64,000 nucleotides of DNA from Mycobacterium gordonae (GCF_001417955.2 NZ_LKTM01000168.1:1-64000), one strand, 5' to 3'. Shown: positions 18,575-29,372, numbered from the stretch's first letter. Numbers and translations: made by a program. The notes: generated by a model not told the origin, from the letters alone.

Positions 18575-19855
18575 ATGGCGTCCAAGCCCGAAGCCAAAGT
18601 CATCGAAGCCGACGATGACTCGAAAACCACTGGGCCGCAACACAGTTTCCTCTCGCGGCTGTACACCGGCACCGGCGCCTTCGAGGTCGTCGGGCGCCGC
18701 AAACTCTGGTACGGCATCAGCGGGGCGATCATGGCGATCGCCATCCTGGCGATCCTGATCCGCGGGTTCACCTTCGGGATCGACTTCAAGGGCGGCACCA
18801 CGGTCTCGATGCCGTCCGCGGGTACCTCGGGCACCATCCAGGTCACCCAGGTGGAAGATGTCTTCCACCGCACCATCGGCAAGGACCCCGAATCGGTGGT
18901 CACCGTCGGCAAGGGTTCGTCGGCGACCGTGCAGATCCGGTCCGAAACCCTGTCCAACGAGCAGACCGAGAAGCTGCGCAACGCGTTGTTCGACGCTTTC
19001 CACCCCAAGGGCCCGGACGGAAATCCGAGTAAGAAGGCCATCAGCGACGCGGCGGTGTCGGAAACCTGGGGCGGGCAGATCACCAAGAAGGCGGTGATCG
19101 CGCTGGTGGTGTTCCTGGTTCTGGTCGCCGTCTACATCACCGTGCGCTACGAGCGCTACATGACGCTGTCGGCGCTGGCGGCCATGATCTTCGACATCAC
19201 CGTCACCGCCGGCGTGTATGCGGCGGTGGGCTTCGAAGTCACCCCCGCCACGGTGATCGGCCTGCTCACCATCCTCGGGTTCTCGATCTATGACACCGTC
19301 ATCGTGTTCGACAAGGTGGAAGAGAACACGCACGGCTTCCAGCACACCACCCGGCGCACCTTCGCCGAGCAGGCCAACCTCGCCGTCAACCAGACGTTCA
19401 TGCGCTCGATCAACACCAGCCTGATCTCGGTGCTGCCGGTGCTCGCGCTGATGGTGGTGGCGGTATGGCTGCTGGGCGTCGGCACGCTGAAGGACCTGGC
19501 GCTGGTGCAGCTCATCGGCATCATCGTGGGCACCTACTCGTCGATCTTCTTCGCCACGCCGCTGCTGGTGACCATGCGCGAACGCACCGAGCTGGTGCGC
19601 ACGCACACCCGTCGGGTGCTCCGGCGACGCAGTGCCGGCGCGGTCCCCGAGAAGCCGGCCGCCAAGGACGCCAAAGCAGAGCCCGCCGACGGTGACGCCG
19701 AGGACGCCGAGGACGCCGCTACGACGGAACAGGCCACCGAGGTCGTCACCGTCAGCAAGCCGGCGGCCACCAACAAGCCGGCACCCGGTGCGCGACCTGC
19801 GCGTCCGACCGGTACGCGGCGTCCCACCGGCAAGCGAAACGCCGGCAAGCGGTAG
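18575..19855 (+). CDS. secF: Protein translocase subunit SecF
   Basis: A 426-residue partner of SecD. After helix 1 comes FTFGIDFKGGTTVSM, then five helices with the SecF motif LGFSIYDTVIVFDKVEEN and the conserved RSINTSLISVLPVLAL. The C-terminal ~90 residues form a charged Ala/Lys/Asp-rich cytoplasmic tail, longer than in most bacteria but usual for actinobacteria. The ATG follows the secD stop by three bases. A lipoprotein gene follows after five bases. Confidence 0.96.
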   Translation: MASKPEAKVIEADDDSKTTGPQHSFLSRLYTGTGAFEVVGRRKLWYGISGAIMAIAILAILIRGFTFGIDFKGGTTVSMPSAGTSGTIQVTQVEDVFHRTIGKDPESVVTVGKGSSATVQIRSETLSNEQTEKLRNALFDAFHPKGPDGNPSKKAISDAAVSETWGGQITKKAVIALVVFLVLVAVYITVRYERYMTLSALAAMIFDITVTAGVYAAVGFEVTPATVIGLLTILGFSIYDTVIVFDKVEENTHGFQHTTRRTFAEQANLAVNQTFMRSINTSLISVLPVLALMVVAVWLLGVGTLKDLALVQLIGIIVGTYSSIFFATPLLVTMRERTELVRTHTRRVLRRRSAGAVPEKPAAKDAKAEPADGDAEDAEDAATTEQATEVVTVSKPAATNKPAPGARPARPTGTRRPTGKRNAGKR

Positions 19856-19860
19856 GCCGG

Positions 19861-21513
19861 ATGTCCACCTGGTCTCGCTGGCGGGGAGCCATGCTGGCCA
19901 CTGGCGTGACGGCAGTGCTGGCGGCTTCCACGGTCACCGCGTGCTCGGGCAGCGCCGCGGGGCGGGTCGACTATGTCGTGGACGGCGTGCTGTCCACCTA
20001 CAACACCAACACCGTGATCGGCGCCGCCTCGGCGGGTGCCCAGGCGTTCGCCCGCACCCTCACCGGCTTCGGCTACCACGGGCCGGACGGGCAGGTCGTC
20101 GCCGACCACGACTTCGGCACCATCTCGGTGGTGGGCGGCTCGCCCCTGGTGCTGGACTACCAAATCGCCGACAATGCCGTCTATTCCGATGGCAAGCCGG
20201 TGACCTGCGACGACCTGGTGCTGGCCTGGGCGGCCCAGTCGGGGCGCTTCGGAGGGTTCGACGCCGCCACCCAGGCCGGATACGTCGACATCGCGAACAT
20301 CGAGTGCACACCCGGCCAGAAAAAGGCCCGGGTCTCATTCATCCCGGACCGCGGCGTCGTCGACTACACCCAGCTGTTCACCGCGACCTCGATGATGCCG
20401 TCGCACGTCATCTCCGACACCCTCGGCACCGACATCACCACGGCGTTGCTGACCAACAAGGGCGCGGTGGTGGAGCAGGTCGCGAAGGTGTGGAACAGCA
20501 CCTGGGACCTCAAGCCGGGTATCGATCTCAAGCGGTTCCCGTCGTCCGGGCCGTACAAGATCGAGCGCGTGCTGGACGGCGGTGCGGTGGTGCTGGTGGC
20601 CAACGACCGCTGGTGGGGTGCCAAGGCGATCACCAAGCGGATCACCGTCTGGCCGCAGGGCGCTGACATCCAGGACCGGGTGAACAACCGCAGCGTCGAC
20701 GTCGTCGATGTGGCGGCGGGATCGTCGGGTGCGCTGGCCACGCCGGACAACTACGAGCGGGCCGATGCGCCGTCAGCGGGCATCGAGCAGCTGATCTTCG
20801 CCGCGCAGGGCCCGTTGGCGACGAGCGCCGCGCGGCACGCGTTCGCGCTGTGCACACCTCGGGACGCGATCGCCCGGGACGCGGGCGTGCCGATCGCCAA
20901 CTCGCGACTGTCCCCGGCGGCCGAGGACGCACTGTCCGCGGCCGAGGGCGCCAACGAGGCGGCCCAGTTCAGCAAGGCCGACCCGAACGCGGCGCGGGCC
21001 GCGCTGAACAACGTCGCGCTGACGGTGCGGATCGGTTACCGCGGACCCAACGCCCGGCTGGCCGCCACCGTCGGGTCCATCGCCGCCTCGTGCGCACCGG
21101 CCGGCATCACCGTCTCCAACGTGACGCTGGATACCTCGGGCCCGCAGGCGCTGCGGGACGGGAAGATCGACGTGTTGCTGGCCAGCACCGGGGGAGCCAG
21201 CGGCAGCGGGTCCACCGGATCGTCGTCGATGGATGCCTACGACCTGCACGGCGGCAATGGCAACAACCTGTCGGGTTACGCAAACCCGCAGGTGGACGGG
21301 ATCATCGGCGCGCTGGCGGTCTCGGCGGACCCTGCTGAGCGGGCTCGGTTGCTGGCCGAGGGCGCGCCGATTCTGTGGGGCGACATGCCGACCCTGCCGT
21401 TGTACCGGCAGCAACGCACCTTATTGATGTCGAAGAAGATGTACGCGGTGAGCCGAAATCCGACGCGCTGGGGGGTCGGCTGGAACATGGACCGATGGGC
21501 CCTGATGCAATGA
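19861..21513 (+). CDS. Solute-binding lipoprotein, peptide/dipeptide-binding (SBP family 5) type
   Basis: A 550-residue exported lipoprotein. The signal peptide ([16 protein letters not shown]) ends in a lipobox VTAC with the acylated Cys at residue 28. The mature part resembles family 5 solute-binding proteins (DppA/OppA type), with [27 protein letters not shown] and the C-terminal [14 protein letters not shown]. No permease or ATPase gene adjoins. It sits between secF and apt and is probably on the same transcript. Likely counterpart Rv2585c. Ligand unknown. Confidence 0.88.
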   Translation: MSTWSRWRGAMLATGVTAVLAASTVTACSGSAAGRVDYVVDGVLSTYNTNTVIGAASAGAQAFARTLTGFGYHGPDGQVVADHDFGTISVVGGSPLVLDYQIADNAVYSDGKPVTCDDLVLAWAAQSGRFGGFDAATQAGYVDIANIECTPGQKKARVSFIPDRGVVDYTQLFTATSMMPSHVISDTLGTDITTALLTNKGAVVEQVAKVWNSTWDLKPGIDLKRFPSSGPYKIERVLDGGAVVLVANDRWWGAKAITKRITVWPQGADIQDRVNNRSVDVVDVAAGSSGALATPDNYERADAPSAGIEQLIFAAQGPLATSAARHAFALCTPRDAIARDAGVPIANSRLSPAAEDALSAAEGANEAAQFSKADPNAARAALNNVALTVRIGYRGPNARLAATVGSIAASCAPAGITVSNVTLDTSGPQALRDGKIDVLLASTGGASGSGSTGSSSMDAYDLHGGNGNNLSGYANPQVDGIIGALAVSADPAERARLLAEGAPILWGDMPTLPLYRQQRTLLMSKKMYAVSRNPTRWGVGWNMDRWALMQ

Positions 21514-21520
21514 GGCAGCG

Positions 21521-22045
21521 GTGAGCACTGTCCCGGCCATGATCACGTCGCTGTCCCGTACCGTCCCTGACTTCCCGGAACCCGGCGTCCTGTTCCGTGA
21601 CCTCACCCCGGTATTCGCCGACCGGGACGCGCTGGCCGCGATCACCGACGGTCTGGCAGCCGCCGCGGTCGGCTCCGACCTGGTGGCGGGCATCGATTCG
21701 CGCGGTTTTCTGCTTGCCGCGGCCGTCGCCACCCGGTTACGCACCGGCGTGTTGGCGATCCGCAAGGGTGGCAAACTCCCGCCGCCGGTACTGAGCGAGG
21801 ACTACGAGCGGGAGTACGGCGCGGCCACCATCGAGATCCCCGCCGACGGGATCGAGCTGGCGGGCCTTCGGGTCACGGTCATCGACGACGTGCTGGCCAC
21901 CGGCGGTAGCGTCGGCGCCGCGCAGCGGTTGCTCGAGCGGGTCGGCGCTCACGTCACCGGTGCGGCGGTCGTCATGGAGCTGGAGGCGCTGGGCGGCCGT
22001 GCGGCGATCGCGCCGTTGCCCCTGCACAGCCTGAGCCGCGCATAG
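21521..22045 (+). CDS. apt: Adenine phosphoribosyltransferase
   Basis: A 174-residue purine-salvage enzyme that joins adenine to PRPP. The family features are [17 protein letters not shown], the [11 protein letters not shown] segment and the PRPP-binding loop [13 protein letters not shown]. It starts at GTG 21521, eight bases after the lipoprotein stop; a second in-frame ATG lies 18 bases further. Synteny with relA two genes on is as in other mycobacteria. Confidence 0.95.
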   Translation: MSTVPAMITSLSRTVPDFPEPGVLFRDLTPVFADRDALAAITDGLAAAAVGSDLVAGIDSRGFLLAAAVATRLRTGVLAIRKGGKLPPPVLSEDYEREYGAATIEIPADGIELAGLRVTVIDDVLATGGSVGAAQRLLERVGAHVTGAAVVMELEALGGRAAIAPLPLHSLSRA

Positions 22046-22069
22046 CAGTCAGCCAACGGGAAGGAAAGC

Positions 22070-22531
22070 GTGATGGGTGGCAAGGGTGTCGACGGCGCGG
22101 CCAACCCGCGGCCACGGCCTGACGGGGTCAGCGATGCCACGGTAGAGGCGGTCGGGTCGGTGACCGAAGCGCTGGAGTGGGTGGAGCGGGCCCGCGGCCA
22201 CCTGTACTCGTTCCACCAGCTCATGGGACACGCGGACCTGCTGCTCGGCGAGGCCTGCGACAAGTTGCGTGCCGCCGGGCACGACGACATCGCCCAACGG
22301 CTCGAGCAAGACATGGTAGGCCGCAACGTGCTGCAGGGACGCTGGACGTTTCAGATCGTCGAGGAATTCGACGACGACTACTGGTCGCCGTTCCGCGACC
22401 ATGAGCGCCGGGTCCGTGACGAACTGCAGGGCGGCATGCGGCACATCTTCGAATCCGAGATGAAAGAAGACCGCCGCACAGTCGGCCGTCGACACCACGA
22501 GGCCCGCCCTGACGGAACACCGGATACCTGA
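22070..22531 (+). CDS. Hypothetical soluble protein between apt and relA
   Basis: A 153-residue protein, GTG start with ATG as second codon, behind GGAAGGAAA. The sequence is helical and hydrophilic (LEWVERARGHLYSFHQLMGH, then GEACDKLRAAGHDDIAQRLE) with a Trp/Phe/Asp-rich middle (FQIVEEFDDDYW) and a very charged C-terminus. No signal peptide or membrane segment. I do not recognise the family. Position in the secDF-apt-relA run is all the context available. The conserved-looking HQLMGH and HERR histidines hint at metal or haem binding, which is speculation. Confidence 0.7.
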   Translation: MMGGKGVDGAANPRPRPDGVSDATVEAVGSVTEALEWVERARGHLYSFHQLMGHADLLLGEACDKLRAAGHDDIAQRLEQDMVGRNVLQGRWTFQIVEEFDDDYWSPFRDHERRVRDELQGGMRHIFESEMKEDRRTVGRRHHEARPDGTPDT

Positions 22532-22575
22532 ACGACCGGTGCGGACCAGATATCCTCTAAGCGGAGGTGACTGAC

Positions 22576-24936
22576 GTGGCGGAAGACCAGAGCACGTTGC
22601 AGGCTGCCGCGCCACCGACCGAACCGCTGCCCGTCGCGGACATTCCCGAGCCGCCGGTAGAGCCGCTCAAGACCACGACCAGCGCGTCCCGCCGGGTCCG
22701 GGCCCGGCTGGCGCGACGGATGACGGCCCGCAGCGGCGCCATCAACCCGGTTCTGGAGCCGCTGATCGCGGTGCACCGGGAGGTCTATCCGAAAGCGGAT
22801 CTGGCGATCCTGCAGCGGGCCTACGAGGTCGCCGACCAGCGGCACGCCACCCAGTTCCGGCACTCCGGTGACCCCTACATCACCCACCCGCTGGCCGTCG
22901 CCAACATCCTGGCGGAATTGGGCATGGACACCACGACGTTGGTGGCCGCCCTGTTGCACGACACCGTCGAGGACACCGGGTACACCATCGAGCAACTGTC
23001 CGAAGACTTCGGCGAAGAGGTGGGCCACCTCGTCGACGGCGTGACCAAGCTGGACCGGGTGGTGTTGGGCAGCGCCGCCGAGGGCGAGACGATCCGCAAG
23101 ATGATCACCGCGATGGCGCGCGACCCGCGGGTGCTGGTGATCAAGGTGGCCGACCGGCTGCACAACATGCGCACCATGCGCTTCCTACCGCCGGAGAAGC
23201 AGGCGCGCAAGGCCCGCGAGACTCTGGAAGTGATTGCGCCACTGGCGCACCGGCTCGGGATGGCCAGCGTCAAATGGGAGCTCGAGGATCTGTCGTTCGC
23301 GATCCTGCACCCCAAGAAGTACGAGGAGATCGTCCGGCTGGTCGCCGGTCGCGCGCCCTCCCGCGACACCTACCTGGCCAAGGTGCGCACTGAGATCACC
23401 AACACCCTGAACGGATCGAAGATCAAGGCGACGGTGGAGGGCCGGCCCAAGCACTACTGGTCGATCTACCAGAAGATGATCGTCAAGGGCCGCGACTTCG
23501 ACGACATCCACGACCTGGTCGGGATCCGGATTCTGTGCGACGAGATCCGCGACTGCTATGCCGCTGTGGGCGTGGTGCATTCGCTGTGGCAGCCGATGGC
23601 GGGCCGGTTCAAGGACTACATCGCCCAGCCCAGATACGGCGTGTACCAGTCGCTGCACACCACTGTCGTCGGCCCGGAGGGCAAGCCGCTGGAGGTGCAG
23701 ATCCGCACCCGCGACATGCACAAGACGGCCGAGTTCGGCATCGCCGCGCACTGGCGTTACAAGGAAGCCAAGGGCCGCAACGGCGTTCCGCACCCACATG
23801 CCGCCGCGGAGATCGACGACATGGCCTGGATGCGGCAACTGCTCGACTGGCAACGGGAGGCCGCCGACCCCGGCGAGTTCCTCGAGTCGTTGCGTTACGA
23901 CCTTGCGGTGCAAGAGATCTTCGTGTTCTCGCCCAAAGGTGACGTCTTCACGCTGCCGACGGGATCCACGCCGGTGGACTTCGCCTACGCCGTCCACACC
24001 GAGGTCGGTCACCGCTGCATCGGCGCCCGGGTCAACGGACGACTGGTCGCGCTGGAGCGCAAGCTCGAAAACGGGGAAGTCGTCGAGGTTTTCACCTCCA
24101 AGGCCCAGAATGCCGGGCCGTCGCGGGACTGGCAGCAGTTCGTGGTGTCGCCGCGGGCCAAGTCGAAGATCCGGCAGTGGTTCGCCAAGGAGCGCCGTGA
24201 GGAGGCGCTGGAGGCCGGCAAGGAAGTCATGGCCCGCGAGGTGCGCCGTGGCGGACTTCCGTTGCAGCGCTTGGTCAATGGCGAGTCGATGGCCGCGGTG
24301 GCCCGCGAGTTGCACTATGCCGACGTGTCGGCGATGTACACCGCGATCGGGGAGGGGCACGTCTCGGCCCGCCACGTGGTGCAGCGACTGCTGGCCGAAC
24401 TCGGTGGCCTCGACCAGGCCGAGGAGGAACTGGCCGAGCGGTCCACACCGACGACCATGCTGCGCCGTCCCCGCAGCACCGAGGATGTCGGCGTCTCGGT
24501 CCCCGGTGCGCCGGGCGTGCTGACCAAGCTGGCCAAGTGCTGCACCCCGGTGCCCGGCGACCAGATCATGGGATTCGTCACCCGCGGCGGCGGTGTGAGT
24601 GTGCACCGCACCGACTGCACCAATGCGGCATCGCTGCAGCAGCAGGCCGAGCGCATCATCGAGGTGCTGTGGGCGCCGTCGGCCTCCTCGGTGTTCCTGG
24701 TGGCGATTCAGGTGGAGGCGCTGGACCGCCACCGCCTGCTGTCGGACATCACCCGGGTGCTCGCCGACGAGAAGGTGAACATTCTCTCGGCGTCGGTCAC
24801 CACGTCAGGTGACCGGGTGGCCATCAGCCGCTTCACCTTCGAGATGGGTGACCCCAAGCACCTGGGGCACCTGCTCAACGTGGTGCGCAACGTCGAGGGT
24901 GTGTACGACGTGTACCGGGTGACGTCAGCTTCTTAA
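22576..24936 (+). CDS. relA: Bifunctional (p)ppGpp synthetase/hydrolase Rel
   Basis: A 786-residue stringent-response enzyme. The N-terminal HD hydrolase domain contains [12 protein letters not shown], the synthetase domain [13 protein letters not shown] and [12 protein letters not shown], then come TGS ([20 protein letters not shown]), a zinc-finger/helical part ([11 protein letters not shown]) and a C-terminal ACT domain. The GTG at 22576 is preferred because GGAGGTGA lies five bases upstream; a GTG at 22567 overlaps that ribosome site. The start MAEDQ also agrees with what I recall of M. tuberculosis Rel. Convergent with the kinase gene, six bases apart. Confidence 0.97.
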   Translation: MAEDQSTLQAAAPPTEPLPVADIPEPPVEPLKTTTSASRRVRARLARRMTARSGAINPVLEPLIAVHREVYPKADLAILQRAYEVADQRHATQFRHSGDPYITHPLAVANILAELGMDTTTLVAALLHDTVEDTGYTIEQLSEDFGEEVGHLVDGVTKLDRVVLGSAAEGETIRKMITAMARDPRVLVIKVADRLHNMRTMRFLPPEKQARKARETLEVIAPLAHRLGMASVKWELEDLSFAILHPKKYEEIVRLVAGRAPSRDTYLAKVRTEITNTLNGSKIKATVEGRPKHYWSIYQKMIVKGRDFDDIHDLVGIRILCDEIRDCYAAVGVVHSLWQPMAGRFKDYIAQPRYGVYQSLHTTVVGPEGKPLEVQIRTRDMHKTAEFGIAAHWRYKEAKGRNGVPHPHAAAEIDDMAWMRQLLDWQREAADPGEFLESLRYDLAVQEIFVFSPKGDVFTLPTGSTPVDFAYAVHTEVGHRCIGARVNGRLVALERKLENGEVVEVFTSKAQNAGPSRDWQQFVVSPRAKSKIRQWFAKERREEALEAGKEVMAREVRRGGLPLQRLVNGESMAAVARELHYADVSAMYTAIGEGHVSARHVVQRLLAELGGLDQAEEELAERSTPTTMLRRPRSTEDVGVSVPGAPGVLTKLAKCCTPVPGDQIMGFVTRGGGVSVHRTDCTNAASLQQQAERIIEVLWAPSASSVFLVAIQVEALDRHRLLSDITRVLADEKVNILSASVTTSGDRVAISRFTFEMGDPKHLGHLLNVVRNVEGVYDVYRVTSAS

Positions 24937-24942
24937 GGCGTC

Positions 24943-26106
24943 CTACGGCGAACCCGACTCGGTCGTGGTGTCGTAGGTGCCGTTCTGCTCGACTCCGGAC
25001 GTGTCGCTGACGTCGGTCGACGTCTCGGTTGTCGTCTCCGGTGCCCGGCTGGTGGTCGTCACCGTGGTGCGCGTCGTCGGGCTGTTTGACCCGCCGTCGT
25101 CGCCGCTGGTCAGGAACGCGATCAGCGCGGCCACCAACACCAATGCCAGGCCCGAGCCCGCGACGGTCGCGATCAGCATGGTGCGACTCGCCTTGTCCGT
25201 CTCCGGCACGTCCGGCGGTTGATGTGGGTTCGGCGGGCCCAGGCCGGCGTGCGCCTCGGCCGGCGGCGGTGGCGGCAACGCCATCCCGGCGCCCCCCAAC
25301 GCCGCCCGAGCGGCCTCGGCGAGTTCGGTCACCGTCTGGTACCGGGCCTCCGGGTCTTTGGCCATCCCGCGGGCGACCACCGCATCGAAGGCCGGCGGCA
25401 CGTCACGGCGGGTCGCCGTCGGGCGCGGCGGCGGCGCGTGAAGATGACCGGAGATCTGCTCCTCGAAGCTGTCGCCGGGATAGGGCCGCGCGCCGGTCAG
25501 GCACTCATACAACGTGCAGGCCAGCGCGTACACGTCGGCGCGGGGGTCGGTGATACCGCGAAAGCGTTCGGGCGCCAGGTAGGCCAGCGTGCCCATCGTC
25601 ATCCCGGTCTGCGTCAGGGCCGTGTCGGTGGTGGCGCGGGCGATCCCGAAGTCGATCAGGTAGACGAAGTTGCGGGCGTTGGCGACCAGAATGTTCGACG
25701 GCTTGACGTCGCGGTGCACCAGCCCCACCTGGTGCGCACTCTCCAGAGCGGCCGCCGTCTGCTCGATGATCGCGACGGTCTGGGCCGGGCTGAGCCGGCC
25801 GCCGTTCTCGGCGATGAACTTCGTCAGGTCGCGGCCCTCGACCAGACGCATGTCGACATACAGTCGCCCGTCGATCTCACCGAAGCTGTGGATGGGCACG
25901 ACGTGCGGGTCGTTGAGGCTGGCGGCCGTGCGTGCCTCGCGCCGGAACCGGTGCTCGAACTCCTTGTCCTCGGCCAGATTCTCCGGCAGCAGCTTGATGG
26001 CGACGATGCGGTCGGTCTGGGTGTCGTAGGCGCGGTAGACCTGCCCCATGCCGCCTCGCCCCAGCAGCCCCTGCAGCTGGTACCGACCGAACGAGCTCTC
26101 GGCCAC
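24943..26106 (-). CDS. Receptor-type serine/threonine protein kinase
   Basis: A 387-residue Hanks-type kinase. The glycine loop is LLGRGGMGQVY, the ATP lysine K38 (IVAIKLL), the catalytic loop HRDVKPSN (131-138), DFG at 152-154 and APE at 178-180. After a Pro-rich juxtamembrane part, one membrane helix (about 309-332) leads to a short Thr/Ser-rich extracellular tail without a recognisable sensor domain. The GTG start follows GGAGGAG. The layout resembles PknE/PknF-type kinases with a shortened outside domain. I recall no kinase at this place in M. tuberculosis, so it looks like an accessory insertion between relA and the cyclophilin. Confidence 0.93.
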   Translation of the reverse strand: MAESSFGRYQLQGLLGRGGMGQVYRAYDTQTDRIVAIKLLPENLAEDKEFEHRFRREARTAASLNDPHVVPIHSFGEIDGRLYVDMRLVEGRDLTKFIAENGGRLSPAQTVAIIEQTAAALESAHQVGLVHRDVKPSNILVANARNFVYLIDFGIARATTDTALTQTGMTMGTLAYLAPERFRGITDPRADVYALACTLYECLTGARPYPGDSFEEQISGHLHAPPPRPTATRRDVPPAFDAVVARGMAKDPEARYQTVTELAEAARAALGGAGMALPPPPPAEAHAGLGPPNPHQPPDVPETDKASRTMLIATVAGSGLALVLVAALIAFLTSGDDGGSNSPTTRTTVTTTSRAPETTTETSTDVSDTSGVEQNGTYDTTTESGSP

Positions 26107-26148
26107 GAATCTCCTCCCGTAAGCCGCCGCCGACCCCGGGGCTCTACG

Positions 26149-27051
26149 TTAGTCGAGCAGGATGGAAGTAATGGTCACATCCACAGCGGGTGGGCCGTCT
26201 TCGCCGCCGCCCGCGACCCCGGCCGCCGCGATCTTGTCCAGCGTGGCCAGGCCGTCGTCCTGGATCTTGCCGAAAACGGTGTACTCCGGCGGCAGCGCCG
26301 AGTCGCGGTAGACCAGGAAGAACTGGCTGCTGTTGGTGTTCGGTCCGGCGTTGGCCATCGCGATGGTGCCGCGCGGATAGATCACCGGCTCCTTGAGCTT
26401 GGGGTCGTTGGCGGGGTACTGGTTGGTGGGGTATTCGTTGGCGAACTGGTATCCGGGGCCGCCGGTTCCGTCACCCTTCGGGTCGCCGCACTGCAGCACC
26501 GACAGCGACGGCGAAGTGGTCAGCCGGTGGCACTTGGTGTCCTTGAAAAAGCCCTGGTTGGTCAGACTGGCGAAACTGTTCACCGTGCACGGTGATTCGT
26601 TGTTGGCCAGCAGCAGGCCCAGGTTGCCCTGGCTGGTCACCATGCTGACGCTCACCTGGGCCGGCTCGGTGGGAACCTTGCCGGTCCGCGGCGGCTTGAC
26701 GGGCTTGACGGCCTTGTCCGGCGACGCAGGGTACTGGCAGTTGGCGCCGAGGTTGGCCGGCGCCTTGAACGGCGGCAACGGCACGGCGTTGCCGAGCTGC
26801 ACCGGTGGCAGACCTGCGGCCGACGGGCTGGGCGCGGCGCTGCTCGACGTGGGCGAAGCCGAGGGGTTGGCTTTGTTGTCGTCCTTGCTGACGACGACGG
26901 CGACCACGACGGCCGCCACCACCGCCACGGCGGCGACCGCGCCCCCGGCGATCGTCAGGATGCGGCGCCTTTTGGCCTGCTTGGCGCGGCGCTCCAGCTG
27001 CCGCTCGAGTTTGCGCTTTGCTGTCGCACGTCGCTGCTGATTGGTCGGCAC
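26149..27051 (-). CDS. ppiB: Membrane-anchored cyclophilin-type peptidyl-prolyl isomerase
   Basis: A 300-residue protein with a strongly basic N-terminus (KRKLERQLERRAKQAKRRR), one membrane helix near residues 35-55, a Ser/Pro/Ala linker and a C-terminal cyclophilin domain with YPRGTIAMANAGPNTNSSQF and EYTVFGKI. The usual catalytic FHR is CHR here (DTKCHRL), as I recall for the Rv2582-type group. The GTG at 27051 follows GGAAAG and gives the VPTNQQRRA start expected from the M. tuberculosis protein. Divergent from the metallo-beta-lactamase-fold gene, 43 bases apart. Confidence 0.9.
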   Translation of the reverse strand: MPTNQQRRATAKRKLERQLERRAKQAKRRRILTIAGGAVAAVAVVAAVVVAVVVSKDDNKANPSASPTSSSAAPSPSAAGLPPVQLGNAVPLPPFKAPANLGANCQYPASPDKAVKPVKPPRTGKVPTEPAQVSVSMVTSQGNLGLLLANNESPCTVNSFASLTNQGFFKDTKCHRLTTSPSLSVLQCGDPKGDGTGGPGYQFANEYPTNQYPANDPKLKEPVIYPRGTIAMANAGPNTNSSQFFLVYRDSALPPEYTVFGKIQDDGLATLDKIAAAGVAGGGEDGPPAVDVTITSILLD

Positions 27052-27094
27052 GGCCGCTATCTTTCCATGGCTCGCGGGATGGGAAACTGGGACC

Positions 27095-27769
27095 GTGTTG
27101 ATCACCGGATTTCCGGCCGGATTGTTGCAGTGCAACTGTTACGTGATGGCCGAGCGGCCAGGCTCTGACGCCATCATCGTCGATCCCGGCCAGCGCGCGA
27201 TGGGCCAGTTGCGGCAGATACTGGACAAGAATCGGTTGACTCCGGCCGCTGTGCTGATCACCCACGGCCATATCGACCACATGTGGTCCGCCCAGAAGGT
27301 CTCGGACACGTTCGGCTGCCCGACCTACATCCATCCCGAGGACCGGTTCATGCTGAAAGACCCGATCTACGGCATGGGGCCGCGGCTCGCGCAGGTGTTC
27401 GCCGGCGCGTTCTTCCGGGAGCCCAGGCAGGTCGTCGAGCTGGACCGCGACGGCGACAAGATCGACCTGGGCGGCATCTCCGTCAACATCGACCACACCC
27501 CCGGGCACACGCGGGGATCGGTGTGTTTCCGCATCCTGCAGGCCGCCAAGAACGAGGCGGACGTGGTGTTCAGCGGCGACACCCTGTTCGAGCGGTCCAT
27601 CGGCCGCAGCGACCTGTTCGGCGGCAGCGGACGTGACCTGTTGCGCTCTATCGTCAATAAACTGTTGGTGCTCGACGACAAGACCGTGGTACTACCCGGA
27701 CATGGCAACTCCACCACCATCGGCGCCGAACGCCGGTACAACCCGTTCATCGAAGGCCTGAGCCCGTGA
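27095..27769 (+). CDS. Metallo-beta-lactamase fold hydrolase, glyoxalase II-like
   Basis: A 224-residue protein with the metal ligands THGHIDH, the distal His in [12 protein letters not shown], Asp in FSGDTLF and the last His in LPGHGNSTT, the full glyoxalase II-type set for two metals. The GTG at 27095 gives [11 protein letters not shown], matching the family start. It overlaps hisS by GTGA, so the two genes are co-translated. Substrate is not evident; thioester hydrolysis is the usual activity. Likely counterpart Rv2581c. Confidence 0.92.
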   Translation: MLITGFPAGLLQCNCYVMAERPGSDAIIVDPGQRAMGQLRQILDKNRLTPAAVLITHGHIDHMWSAQKVSDTFGCPTYIHPEDRFMLKDPIYGMGPRLAQVFAGAFFREPRQVVELDRDGDKIDLGGISVNIDHTPGHTRGSVCFRILQAAKNEADVVFSGDTLFERSIGRSDLFGGSGRDLLRSIVNKLLVLDDKTVVLPGHGNSTTIGAERRYNPFIEGLSP

Positions 27770-29025
27770 CGGAATTCGTTGCACCAAAAGGTGTTCCGGA
27801 CTACATCCCGCCGGATTCCGCGGAGTTCGTCGCCGTGCGCGACGGGCTTTTGTCCGCAGCCCGGCGGGCCGGCTACGGCCACATCGAGCTGCCGATCTTC
27901 GAGGACACCGCGCTGTTCGCCCGTGGGGTGGGGGAGTCCACCGACGTGGTGTCCAAGGAGATGTACACCTTCTCCGACCGCGGCGACCGCTCGGTGACGC
28001 TGCGGCCCGAGGGCACCGCGGGGGTGGTGCGCGCGGTGATCGAGCACAGCCTGGATCGCGGCGCGCTGCCGGTCAAGCTGTGCTACGCGGGTCCGTTCTT
28101 CCGCTACGAGCGCCCGCAGGCCGGCCGGTACCGCCAGTTGCAACAGGTGGGCGTCGAAGCGATCGGGGTCGACGACCCGGCGCTGGACGCCGAGGTGATC
28201 GCCGTCGCCGACGCCGGGTTCCGGTCGTTGGGCCTGGACGGCTTCCGGTTGGAGATCACCTCGCTGGGCGACGACAGCTGCCGTCCGCAATATCGGGAAC
28301 TGTTGCAGGACTTCCTTTTCGGCCTCGACCTCGACGAGCCGACCCGGCAGCGGGCTGCGTTGAACCCGCTGCGGGTGCTCGACGACAAGCGTCCCGAGGT
28401 CAAGGCGATGACGGCCGACGCGCCGGTGCTGCTCGATCATCTCTCCGATGGGGCCAAGCAACATTTCGACACCGTGCTGGCTCACCTGGATGCTTTGCGG
28501 GTTCCTTACGTCATCAACCCGCGCATGGTCCGCGGTCTGGACTACTACACCAAGACCACCTTCGAGTTCGTGCACGACGGGCTGGGTGCGCAGTCCGGCA
28601 TCGGCGGCGGCGGCCGTTATGACGGACTGATGAAAGAGCTTGGCGGACAGGACCTGTCCGGCATCGGCTTCGGCCTCGGGGTGGACCGGACGCTGCTGGC
28701 ACTGCGCGCCGAGGGTAAGAGCGTGGGCTCGACGGCGCGGTGTGAGGTGTTCGGTGTGCCGCTCAGCGAGGCGGCCAAGTTGCGGTTGGCGGTGCTGGGG
28801 GCTGAGCTGCGGGGTGCCGGTGTCCGCGTCGACCTGGCCTACGGTGACCGCGGGCTCAAGGGTGCGATGCGAGCCGCCGACCGCTCGGGCGCGCGGTTGG
28901 CACTGGTGGCCGGGGACCGCGATCTGGAAGCAGGCACCATCGGCGTCAAAGACCTGGGGTCGGGGGAGCAGGTGTCGGTTCCGGTGAATGCTGTGGTCGC
29001 TGAGGTGCTTTCGCGGCTGGGGTGA
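27766..29025 (+). CDS. hisS: Histidyl-tRNA synthetase
   Basis: A 419-residue class II synthetase. Motif 2 lies in [16 protein letters not shown], histidine-specific motifs in [14 protein letters not shown] and [10 protein letters not shown], and the C-terminal anticodon-binding domain covers about the last 95 residues. The GTG start overlaps the preceding gene. The tandem palindromic repeat array begins 22 bases after its stop. The stretch 29026-29379 otherwise holds no gene. Confidence 0.97.
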   Translation: MTEFVAPKGVPDYIPPDSAEFVAVRDGLLSAARRAGYGHIELPIFEDTALFARGVGESTDVVSKEMYTFSDRGDRSVTLRPEGTAGVVRAVIEHSLDRGALPVKLCYAGPFFRYERPQAGRYRQLQQVGVEAIGVDDPALDAEVIAVADAGFRSLGLDGFRLEITSLGDDSCRPQYRELLQDFLFGLDLDEPTRQRAALNPLRVLDDKRPEVKAMTADAPVLLDHLSDGAKQHFDTVLAHLDALRVPYVINPRMVRGLDYYTKTTFEFVHDGLGAQSGIGGGGRYDGLMKELGGQDLSGIGFGLGVDRTLLALRAEGKSVGSTARCEVFGVPLSEAAKLRLAVLGAELRGAGVRVDLAYGDRGLKGAMRAADRSGARLALVAGDRDLEAGTIGVKDLGSGEQVSVPVNAVVAEVLSRLG

Positions 29026-29047
29026 GGGCTTGCCCGGCGCTCGGCCC

Positions 29048-29298
29048 CGCGAGCGTGCGCGTGTTGCCGGCGACACGCCGTAGATCGCGTACATTTGCGC
29101 GCGCTCGCGGCGGGGGTGCGGTGGCGCGCCCGGCCCCCAACCGCGAACGTGCGCGTGTTGCCGGCGACACGCCGTAGATCGCGTACATTTGCGCGCGCTC
29201 GCGCCAGGGGGTCGTGGGCGGGCCCGGCCCCCAACCCGCGAGCGTGCGCGTGTTGCCGGCGACACGCGGTAGCTCGCGTACATTTGCGCGCGCTCGCG
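29048..29298. repeat. Three tandem 62-bp palindrome-ended repeats
   Basis: Units at 29048-29109, 29142-29203 and 29237-29298 are nearly identical and spaced 94-95 bases apart. Each opens with CGCGA(G/A)CG and closes with CGCTCGCG, so every unit can fold end to end, and each contains the inner segment GTGTTGCCGGCGACACG. Spacers of 32-33 bases share CCCGGCCCCCAAC. All six frames read as low-complexity Arg/Ala products, so it is noncoding. It lies between hisS and the LexA-controlled radical SAM gene and resembles MIRU-like intergenic repeats. Confidence 0.85.
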
Positions 29299-29356
29299 CC
29301 AGGGGGTCGTGGGCCTGCCCGGCGCTCGGCAACACGCCCACCCCCTTGACGGGACA

Positions 29357-29372
29357 TCGAACTCTTGTTCGA
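29357..29372. promoter_or_regulatory. Perfect LexA (SOS) box
   Basis: TCGAACTCTTGTTCGA is an exact TCGAAC-N4-GTTCGA palindrome, ending seven bases before the ATG of the radical SAM gene. A bound LexA dimer would block transcription of that gene directly. From memory, the M. tuberculosis counterpart Rv2578c is also among the LexA-box genes. Confidence 0.88.

Noticed and set aside
29048..29298. The three-unit repeat array as a CRISPR
   Set aside because: Repeats are 62 bases with self-complementary ends, spacers are similar to each other, and there are no cas genes nearby.
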